A stretch of DNA of 5,415 bases from Lachnospiraceae bacterium UBA6452 (GTDB taxonomy: Bacteria > Bacillota > Clostridia > Lachnospirales > Lachnospiraceae). Where the stretch lies: positions 2,171 through 7,585 of the forward strand of contig DJNY01000067.1 in the NCBI GenBank assembly GCA_002441865.1, in the 5' to 3' direction. A model generated the notes under the pieces. The model did not search any database, had not been told where the DNA came from, and was given only the letters and a program-made list of their open reading frames with translations. Position 1 is the stretch's first letter. Every line of letters starts with the position of its first letter. The position numbers and the translations under genes were made by a program. Of this stretch, positions 1-5,415 are shown piece by piece.

Positions 1-2043
1 CTGCCCGGTGTTATATGCCGTTGCAAATGCTGCGATACGTTCTGCTGCCGCATTCGCCCGCATCTGTTTCAGTTCTTCCTCTACCTCTTCTGTTATCGGC
101 GCATCTGCTATCTGCTGTGCGGACTGTCTTGCCTTTTCCAGCATACTGCCGCCCGATCTGTTCGTTTTTCTGCGTTCCTGCGTATCCAATCTGTCAGGCT
201 GCTCCTGTTCTCCGGCCTCTGTATCTGCCTGCACTGTTTCTGCTTCTGTTTCCTGCTCCGGTTCTTTGGTTTCTGCCGGCTTTTCCTCTGCCAGCTTCCA
301 CTCCAGTGTGAAATTATCATAGACCTTGGAATCCATATCCGCAGGTTCATGATTGATCAATATCTGCATGGCAGGATCCGGCATCACATCCATAACCTCA
401 GTTACCTGCTGCACTGTATAATAATTCAGCAGTTCGATCTCATCTCCTTCCCGGATCTGATAAAAGGCAGACTGTAATTCTCCGTTTGCCGAAGCAAACT
501 TTGGAAGCGTAATGCGCTGTCCGTTTACGGTAATATGGATCTCCTGGTTGTACTCTGCTAACTTTCCAAGTTCCATCGCAGCCGGTGCACCGGCTGTGGA
601 TTCTTTGATCTCGATCCTGTCGTTTCCGCGGATCGGTGTATGGATATCCGCCGGCTCTCCGTTCAGAAGGATCACGGCTGATTCTCCCCGTTCCCCGCGG
701 ATCACTTTCTGCTTTCCGTTAAAGGAAAATGTCAGAGATTCCCCGCGTTTCGGGAACAGTGCATCATTCGGGATCTCCGCCTGAATGGCTGCATCCACTA
801 CCGCCAGTTTATTATTATCATATAATTTAACACGTTCTCCGTTCAAGGTCACGAAAACGAAATTGTTGCTCTGTTCATAATAATTCAGACAGATACCGAC
901 AGGTGTCACGAGCATGGAATCCTTTTTGATATCGCCCGGCAAGAAGTCGATCTTCTGCATGACTTCTTCCCCGCGCAGTGCACAACGTTCTCTGGCAATT
1001 CCGAGTCTGTCTGCCACAAGCTGTGTATAGCCCTCGATCTTTCCGCCACCGCCGACAACAAAGACCGCACTGACCGGCTTATCCCCATTCAGCTCCCTGA
1101 TCTTGTCCGCCGCCTGTTCTGCCATTTCTGTCAGATGGTCGGAGCAGACTGAAAGTACTTCTTCTTTGCTGATCGTCTGAGGCAGACCCATAATATCCTT
1201 ATATTCCACAGTATCGCTATGCTCGATCCCGCGTTTGATCATTTCTGCTGTTGTAAAATCTACCAGACAATGTCTGGCAATATCTTCTGTCAGGCAGTCC
1301 CCTGCAACAGGCAGCATACCATATGCAACGATGCTGCCATCCTTTGTAATGGAAATATCGCTTGTGCCCGCTCCGACATCGATCAGGGCAATATTCAGCA
1401 TCCGGTACATCTGCGGAATTGCGACCGCCATGGCAGCGATAGGCTCCAGTGTCAGATTGGCAACTTCAAGTCCTGCCAGTTCTACCGCCTTATAAAGCCC
1501 ATCTACGACATCATCCGGCAGGAAAGTCGCGATCAGATCCGCTGCAATGATCTTTGCCTTATGATTTTCCAGATTACTCATCGGATAATGATTCATATAA
1601 TAACGCATGACTGTATAGCCAACGCAGTAAAATTTCATATCCAGCTCGTTTTCCTTCTGGAACTGTTCATATGCCTTTTCAATGCCATAGGAATCCAGCG
1701 CAAAAATATCTTCCTTTGTGATGAGCTTTTCGCCTTCCAGATCGATCTCCACAGAAGTCGTCACCGTCTGTAACACACGACCTGCCGCTGCAATACAGAC
1801 CTGGGAAAGTGTGATATCCAGTTCTTTTTCCAGCTCATCTGTCACTTCCCGGATCGTATCGCCGACTGCACCGATATCATGAATCTGTCCATCCAGCATG
1901 GCGCGCGTCTCATGCTCTTTGACCTTCTGTGCTACCACCACAAAATGATCCTTTTCCATATAGCCGACCGTTCCCACGATACTTCTTGTCCCAATATCGA
2001 GACCATAGATCAGCTTATGCTGCTTGCTGTCTGCTCTTTGCAC
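1..2043 (-). CDS. FtsA-family actin-like ATPase with long C-terminal extension (3' end outside window)
   Basis: This is an actin-fold protein of the FtsA family, whose founding member tethers FtsZ to the membrane at the division site. I read 681 codons from a GTG start with no stop before the window edge. Phosphate-1 motif: LDIGTRS (15-21). The next block (AMLDGQIHDIGAVGDTI, 48-64) matches the FtsA N-terminus. Residues about 100-195 fit the FtsA-specific 1C (SHS2) subdomain. Phosphate-2 is LIDVGAGTSDIS (220-231), then LPVAGDCLTEDIA; the adenosine motif is VFVVGGGGKIEGY (327-339). After about residue 390 the protein departs from classical FtsA: a beta-rich region with repeated NG turns (395-582), a Glu/Gln/Thr-rich linker (585-626), then an Ala/Glu-rich helix-like segment (634-681). 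Classical FtsA has about 420 residues and a short amphipathic tail, so this is a larger paralogue or a lineage-specific form. A role in division or envelope organisation is inferred from the fold only. It overlaps coaE by 34 nt. Family is firm; function is not. Confidence 0.88.
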   Translation of the reverse strand, partial: MQRADSKQHKLIYGLDIGTRSIVGTVGYMEKDHFVVVAQKVKEHETRAMLDGQIHDIGAVGDTIREVTDELEKELDITLSQVCIAAAGRVLQTVTTSVEIDLEGEKLITKEDIFALDSYGIEKAYEQFQKENELDMKFYCVGYTVMRYYMNHYPMSNLENHKAKIIAADLIATFLPDDVVDGLYKAVELAGLEVANLTLEPIAAMAVAIPQMYRMLNIALIDVGAGTSDISITKDGSIVAYGMLPVAGDCLTEDIARHCLVDFTTAEMIKRGIEHSDTVEYKDIMGLPQTISKEEVLSVCSDHLTEMAEQAADKIRELNGDKPVSAVFVVGGGGKIEGYTQLVADRLGIARERCALRGEEVMQKIDFLPGDIKKDSMLVTPVGICLNYYEQSNNFVFVTLNGERVKLYDNNKLAVVDAAIQAEIPNDALFPKRGESLTFSFNGKQKVIRGERGESAVILLNGEPADIHTPIRGNDRIEIKESTAGAPAAMELGKLAEYNQEIHITVNGQRITLPKFASANGELQSAFYQIREGDEIELLNYYTVQQVTEVMDVMPDPAMQILINHEPADMDSKVYDNFTLEWKLAEEKPAETKEPEQETEAETVQADTEAGEQEQPDRLDTQERRKTNRSGGSMLEKARQSAQQIADAPITEEVEEELKQMRANAAAERIAAFATAYNTGQ
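295..675 (-). repeat. Internal protein-level duplication in the FtsA-like C-terminal region
   Basis: Two segments of the FtsA-like protein align without gaps over 24 residues. Residues 457-480 (604-675) contain ILLNGEPADI and end in RIEIK. Residues 560-583 (295-366) contain ILINHEPADM and end in TLEWK. I count 10 identical positions. Each copy is preceded by a strand with an NG turn (LTFSFNGKQ at 437-445, IHITVNGQR at 502-510). This suggests two related beta-rich units, the second with an insertion of a few dozen residues (REGDEIEL and following). A further NG strand, VTLNGERVKL (398-407), may be a degenerate third unit. The repeat is seen in the protein and is not an obvious DNA repeat, so the duplication is probably old. 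Confidence 0.6.
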
Positions 2044-2636
2044 AGGTATACCCCCAATTTCTCATCTATCTGCTTTTTGGTGCTCTCAAAATCGCCGGAA
2101 TTGTCTAGCACAAAATCACATTTACTGCGGAATACCGCATCCGGCTGCTGCCTGCTGATGATCGAAGCGGTCTTTTCATCCGAATAGCCGCGGCTTTCTT
2201 TCAACCTCTTGTAACGCACCTGTTCCCCGGCATATACATACCAGAGTTCATCCACCACTTCATCATAATGCTCCTCGATCAGAAGCGCTGCTTCCAGAAA
2301 AAAGAAATCACAAACGCCTCTTTCTCTTTCCAGCCGGATCTGCTGCATAATATAAGTACGCACCGCCGGATGGATGATCGCATTGATCTGCGCCAGTTTT
2401 TCAGGCGATGCAAAGACGGTCTCTGCCATCTTTTTATTATCGATTGTTCCATCTTCCAGCAGGATCTGTCTGCCAAGTGTTGCTATCACCGGTTCATAGC
2501 AGGGCATGCCCGGTTTTTTCAGATCATTGGCAGCATCATCCGCCAGAAGGATCCTTGCTTTATAAGTATCCCGGATATAGCCGAGCACCTGCGATTTGCC
2601 TGCACCGACCCCTCCGGTCACACCGATCAGTTTCAT
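2010..2636 (-). CDS. coaE: Dephospho-CoA kinase
   Basis: This kinase catalyses the last step of coenzyme A synthesis: ATP-dependent phosphorylation of the 3'-hydroxyl of the ribose in dephospho-CoA, in the cytosol. The protein has 208 residues from the ATG at 2636, the usual family length. It opens with the nucleotide-binding P-loop GVTGGVGAGKS (5-15, Lys14). It then shows the family landmarks DGTID (62-66), VFASPEKLAQINAIIHPAV (74-92, His89-Pro90), a lid-like segment RLKESRGYS (144-152) and the late block VLDNSG (176-181). Two motifs deviate from the E. coli and B. subtilis enzymes: the DAD motif reads LADD (31-34), keeping the second Asp, and the PLLxE motif reads EAALLIEE (115-122). I take these as marks of a clostridial subfamily and not as damage. 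The start is one base after the polA stop, and the last 34 nt overlap the FtsA-like gene, so translational coupling is likely on both sides. Confidence 0.92.
   Translation of the reverse strand: MKLIGVTGGVGAGKSQVLGYIRDTYKARILLADDAANDLKKPGMPCYEPVIATLGRQILLEDGTIDNKKMAETVFASPEKLAQINAIIHPAVRTYIMQQIRLERERGVCDFFFLEAALLIEEHYDEVVDELWYVYAGEQVRYKRLKESRGYSDEKTASIISRQQPDAVFRSKCDFVLDNSGDFESTKKQIDEKLGVYLCKEQTASSIS
2044..2055 (-). promoter_or_regulatory. Ribosome binding site and spacer for the GTG start of the FtsA-like gene
   Basis: On the minus strand a GGGGG run (2051-2055) lies seven bases before the GTG at 2043, all within the coaE coding region. GGGGG can pair with the anti-Shine-Dalgarno CCUCC through one G-U pair, so this is a usable but imperfect site. 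An in-frame TGA at 2062-2064 rules out any start further upstream. The next in-frame Met (residue 29) would remove the DIGTRS nucleotide-binding motif. GTG is therefore the best start. Confidence 0.6.
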
Positions 2637-2637
2637 A

Positions 2638-5274
2638 TTATTTTGCCTCGTACCAGTTTTTTCCTGTGTGTACATCTATTTCAAGTGAAACGGAAAGCTC
2701 TGCTGCGCCCTTCATATCATGCATCAGTATTTCCCGTACCTTTTCCACCTCGTCTTCCCGGACTTCCAGAAGCAGTTCATCATGCACCTGTAATAAAATA
2801 CGGCTCTTCAACCCTTCTCGCTTAAGCGAATCATACACACGGGTCATGGCAATTTTCATAATATCAGCAGCAGTTCCCTGGATCGGTGCATTCATTGCCA
2901 CTCGTTCACCGAACTGACGCTGCATGAAATTGGAACTGGAAAGCTCAGGGATTGGTCTGCGCCTGCCATACATCGTACGGCTTTCACCCGTTTCCTTTGC
3001 CCTGGCAATACAATTATCCAGAAAACGCTTCACACCCGGATATGTCTCAAAGTACTGTTCGATATAGGCACTTGCTTCTTTCCTGCTGATGCTCAGATCC
3101 TGACTCAGTCCGAAGGAACTGATTCCATATACAATACCGAAATTAACAGCCTTTGCATTTCTTCTCTGCAGATCCGTCACCTCTTCAAACGGCGTATGGA
3201 ATACCTTGGAAGCTGTGATCCTGTGGATATCCTCAGACATCCGGTAAGCCTCTATTAACTCTTTATCTTCTGACATATGTGCCAGAATACGCAGCTCGAT
3301 CTGGGAATAATCCGCATCCATAAATATGCAGCCCGGCTTTGGTACAAATACCTTCCTGATCAGGCGTCCCAGCTCCATACGCATCGGAATGTTCTGCAGA
3401 TTCGGCTCTGTAGAAGAGATACGTCCCGTCGCCGTGATCATCTGGTTGAAATTTGTATGGATCCTGCCGTCTTCCGCAATGCAGTCCGCAAGCCCATCCG
3501 CATAAGTTGATTTTAATTTTGTGAGTCCCCTGTATTCCAGAATGTCATTTACAACCGGATAATCCGGTGCTAACTTTTCCAGGATATCCGCAGCCGTGGA
3601 ATAGCCTGTCTTTGTTTTCTTGCCGCCCTTGAGCTGCATCTTTTCAAACAAGATCACACCTAGCTGCTTCGGGGAATTGATGTTAAACTTCTCTCCGACC
3701 GTATCATAAATACGCTGCTCCACAACAGCGATTTTTTCTGCCAGCTGTCCGCCATATTTTTTCAGTTCTTCCTTCTGTACGATCACGCCTTCTTTTTCCA
3801 TGGCATAGAGCACATAAGTAAGCGGCATTTCAATCTCATCATACAGCTTTTTCATGGCAGTCTGTGAAAGTGCATCCGCCAGCTTTTCATAACTGTCATA
3901 GATCGTCTGGATCAGCCCGCCCGCATACTGCGTAAACTTCTCTTCCTCTGTTTCCATGCTCTCGGCAACAGACTTCTTCCCGAACTGCTGTTTATAATCC
4001 ATCAGCATTACATTTCTGTATTCCTGCGCGATATCTTCCAGTGTATATTCACTTTTTAGAGGATTGAGCAGATACGCCGCAAGCTTTGTATCAAAGAAGC
4101 TGCTGACATCTGCGCGCTCCATTGTAAACAACCCATAAAATTTCTTGGCATCAAAGGTCAGGAGCAGATGTCCTTCTTTTTTACATATCGTAAACAGTTC
4201 CTGCAGTTTTCCCTGTAAGTAGGCAAATGTCAGAAACCCCTGCGCAGGAATATAATAATTCTCCTGCCCACAGGAAAGCAGCACACTTTCTCCCAGCACA
4301 TAAAAAGCAGTTTTTTCCGCTTTTCCGCAGACTGTAAAAATTTCCTCTGCCTTCTGCATATCTGTGATGCAGATGCTCTCTCTGACATCGGATTCCTGTC
4401 TGTCCTGCGCATCAAAGCGGCTGAGCATGTTTTTAAAGGCTAACTTTTTCATATAAGCATAAGCCTCCGGCGTATAGAAATTGCCTGTTCTGGCATCTGC
4501 AAGTGTATAACGGATCGGCGCATCAATGTCGATCGTTGCCAGTTTCCTGGACAGATCCGCAAGCTCTCTGTTTTCCGCAAGCGATGTCCGGATGCTGTTT
4601 TTGGATATCTCATCCAGATGCGCATAAATATTTTCAATGCTTCCGTACTGTTCCATTAAAGCGGTCGCTGTCTTTTCCCCCACCTTCGGAACACCCGGGA
4701 TATTATCCGCCGTGTCTCCCATCAGTGCTTTGAGCTCGATGAACTGCTGCGGCGTTACATGATATTTTTCTTCTACGTCTTTTGCATAATAGTCTTCGAT
4801 CTCTGTCCGCGCACCCTTTGTCTTTGGAATGCGGATCTTGATCTTGTCCGTCGCGATCTGCAGCAGATCTCTGTCTCCCGATACAAGAGCAACCGCAACC
4901 CCTTCTTTTTCCGCACGTTTTGCCATTGTGCCAAGGATATCATCCGCCTCAAAGCCTTCCTGCTCCATCGTCAGGATGCCCATGGCGGAAAGCACCTCTT
5001 TCATGACCGGAACCTGCTCCCGCAGCTCCTGCGGCATTGGCTTTCTCGTTCCTTTATAGGCATCATACATCTTATGCCGGAAAGTAGGTGTACTCAGGTC
5101 AAAAGCCACTGCCAGATACGTCGGATTCTCTTCCTCTATGATCTTAAACATGATATTCAAAAAACCATAAATAGCGTTCGTGTGCAGTCCTTCTGTATTT
5201 GTCAGATCCGGAACCCCATAAAATGCCCTGTTTAATATACTGTGTCCATCGATCAATACTAATTTTTCACTCAT
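2638..5274 (-). CDS. polA: DNA polymerase I, proofreading-inactive type
   Basis: This enzyme fills gaps and removes RNA primers during lagging-strand synthesis and excision repair in the cytoplasm. It is complete at 878 residues, the usual length. The 5'-3' nuclease domain (about 1-290) shows LIDGHS (Asp9), TFRH, FEADD (109-112), SGDRD (132-136), and GDTADN followed by a helix-hairpin-helix (GVPKVGEKTA, 186-203). The middle domain (about 298-470) aligns with the 3'-5' exonuclease but lacks the metal-binding Asp-x-Glu: that stretch reads TAFYVLGES. The polymerase domain has motif A DADYSQIELR (catalytic Asp655), motif B RRNAKAVNFGIVYG (Lys708, Phe712, Tyr716) and motif C QVHDE (829-833, catalytic Asp832). 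All three sit exactly 50 residues earlier than in the E. coli enzyme. The block NINSPKQLGVILFEK closely resembles Bacillus-type Pol I. The start has a good ribosome binding site, and the stop is followed after one base by coaE. The identification is firm. Confidence 0.98.
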   Translation of the reverse strand: MSEKLVLIDGHSILNRAFYGVPDLTNTEGLHTNAIYGFLNIMFKIIEEENPTYLAVAFDLSTPTFRHKMYDAYKGTRKPMPQELREQVPVMKEVLSAMGILTMEQEGFEADDILGTMAKRAEKEGVAVALVSGDRDLLQIATDKIKIRIPKTKGARTEIEDYYAKDVEEKYHVTPQQFIELKALMGDTADNIPGVPKVGEKTATALMEQYGSIENIYAHLDEISKNSIRTSLAENRELADLSRKLATIDIDAPIRYTLADARTGNFYTPEAYAYMKKLAFKNMLSRFDAQDRQESDVRESICITDMQKAEEIFTVCGKAEKTAFYVLGESVLLSCGQENYYIPAQGFLTFAYLQGKLQELFTICKKEGHLLLTFDAKKFYGLFTMERADVSSFFDTKLAAYLLNPLKSEYTLEDIAQEYRNVMLMDYKQQFGKKSVAESMETEEEKFTQYAGGLIQTIYDSYEKLADALSQTAMKKLYDEIEMPLTYVLYAMEKEGVIVQKEELKKYGGQLAEKIAVVEQRIYDTVGEKFNINSPKQLGVILFEKMQLKGGKKTKTGYSTAADILEKLAPDYPVVNDILEYRGLTKLKSTYADGLADCIAEDGRIHTNFNQMITATGRISSTEPNLQNIPMRMELGRLIRKVFVPKPGCIFMDADYSQIELRILAHMSEDKELIEAYRMSEDIHRITASKVFHTPFEEVTDLQRRNAKAVNFGIVYGISSFGLSQDLSISRKEASAYIEQYFETYPGVKRFLDNCIARAKETGESRTMYGRRRPIPELSSSNFMQRQFGERVAMNAPIQGTAADIMKIAMTRVYDSLKREGLKSRILLQVHDELLLEVREDEVEKVREILMHDMKGAAELSVSLEIDVHTGKNWYEAK
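2646..2651 (-). promoter_or_regulatory. Ribosome binding site of coaE, inside the polA 3' end
   Basis: On the minus strand ACGAGG lies nine bases before the ATG at 2636, within the last codons of polA. It decides the coaE start. An in-frame ATG at 2675 would add 13 residues with no family resemblance, whereas the 2636 start puts the P-loop at the usual distance from the N-terminus. Confidence 0.65.
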
Positions 5275-5279
5275 AAATA

Positions 5280-5285
5280 CCCTCT
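5280..5285 (-). promoter_or_regulatory. Ribosome binding site of polA
   Basis: On the minus strand AGAGGG lies five bases (TATTT) before the ATG at 5274. This is a good Shine-Dalgarno match at a slightly short spacing. It supports this ATG as the polA start, as does the protein, which enters the 5' nuclease motif LVLIDGHS at once. Confidence 0.75.
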
Positions 5286-5292
5286 TGTTTTT

Positions 5293-5409
5293 TTAAAGTA
5301 ATGCATAGGCAAATACCCCTGCAATGATCAGTATTGCCAGAATTTCCAGTACTAATATACAAAATCTGATCTTCCGGCGCAGCTTATATTTTCTGACTGT
5401 TGTATGCAT
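5293..5409 (-). CDS. Small single-pass membrane peptide (38 aa) or C-terminal tail of an upstream gene
   Basis: I do not recognise this gene. The frame encodes 38 residues from an ATG and ends in TAA. The first 15 residues are strongly basic (VRKYKLRRKIR). They are followed by about 22 hydrophobic residues (FCILVLEILAILIIAG, then VFAYALL), interrupted by a single Glu. This is the pattern of one membrane helix with a cytoplasmic positive N-terminus. Only six bases lie upstream of the ATG in the window (GAGTAT, two in-frame sense codons). The ATG may therefore be the true start, with GAG as part of its ribosome binding site, or the frame may be the end of a longer protein with a C-terminal anchor. 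The stop lies 18 nt before the polA start, so the two are probably co-transcribed. No function is assigned. Support is the clean hydrophobic pattern and the tight spacing; the weakness is the short length and the window edge. Confidence 0.5.
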   Translation of the reverse strand: MHTTVRKYKLRRKIRFCILVLEILAILIIAGVFAYALL

Positions 5410-5415
5410 ATACTC

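Noticed and set aside
108..350. 80-codon minus-strand frame within the FtsA-like tail
   Set aside because: It is a shifted frame of the Glu/Gln-rich linker. The long continuous frame through this region is the one that continues the FtsA domains.
1219..1773. 184-codon plus-strand reading frame opposite the FtsA-like gene
   Set aside because: It lies wholly antisense to a frame with clear FtsA motifs and has a Cys/His/Ile-rich composition typical of a reverse-strand shadow, with no recognisable motif.
2041..2064. Programmed frameshift joining coaE to the FtsA-like frame at the GGGGG run
   Set aside because: There is no typical slippery heptamer with a downstream structure, and a plausible ribosome site plus GTG start explains the overlap.
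2637..2675. Earlier ATG start for coaE at 2675, overlapping polA by 38 nt
   Set aside because: The 13 added residues (MYTQEKTGTRQNN) are not part of the family, and ACGAGG is well placed for the ATG at 2636.
2268..2917. Overlapping plus-strand frames (2268-2825 and 2408-2917) across the coaE-polA junction
   Set aside because: Both are antisense to confidently identified genes, overlap each other in different frames and show no family features.
4759..5235. 158-codon plus-strand frame opposite the polA nuclease domain
   Set aside because: It is antisense to conserved 5' nuclease motifs, and its composition looks like a shadow of them.
5300..5380. Possible promoter for polA (TTGTAT followed by an AT-rich stretch on the minus strand)
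   Set aside because: The -10 match is poor and the stretch lies inside the small hydrophobic reading frame; I cannot tell it from chance.
1..5415. Mobile element, CRISPR array, defence system, tRNA or riboswitch
   Set aside because: Almost the whole window is coding sequence of housekeeping-type genes; I found no direct-repeat arrays, inverted-repeat ends, transposase motifs or structured RNA.

Overview
The window is a compact stretch of bacterial chromosome in which every supported gene lies on the minus strand, so the genes read from right to left. Protein sequence style, moderate GC and the polA-coaE-FtsA-like gene order point to an anaerobic Clostridia-type Bacillota. A gut Lachnospiraceae relative is most likely, but this is inferred from family resemblance and not from any marker RNA. 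I see no mobile element, CRISPR array, tRNA or rRNA.

Layout in transcription order: (1) at the right edge (about 5293-5409), a tiny reading frame for a 38-residue basic peptide with one membrane helix, possibly the tail of a longer gene outside the window; (2) polA (2638-5274), a complete 878-residue DNA polymerase I with an intact 5' nuclease and polymerase and a catalytically dead proofreading domain; (3) coaE (2010-2636), a 208-residue dephospho-CoA kinase that starts one base after the polA stop codon; (4) a large FtsA-family ATPase (1-2043) that starts at a GTG inside the end of coaE and runs off the left edge after 681 codons without a stop.

Spacing is very tight: 18 nt between the small ORF and polA, 1 nt between polA and coaE, and a 34 nt overlap between coaE and the FtsA-like gene. 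There is no room for terminators and I see no convincing promoter, so the genes are probably co-transcribed from a promoter outside the window. The operon joins DNA repair and replication (PolA), the last step of coenzyme A synthesis (CoaE) and an actin-like protein of probable cell-division or envelope function. I see no shared pathway; the link is probably co-expression of growth-related genes.

The least ordinary part is the C-terminal half of the FtsA-like protein. After a standard actin-fold FtsA core (about residues 10-390) it carries about 190 residues of beta-rich sequence with an internal duplication, then a Glu/Gln/Thr-rich linker and a helical, Ala/Glu-rich segment that continues past the edge. 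This is not the short membrane-targeting tail of classical FtsA.
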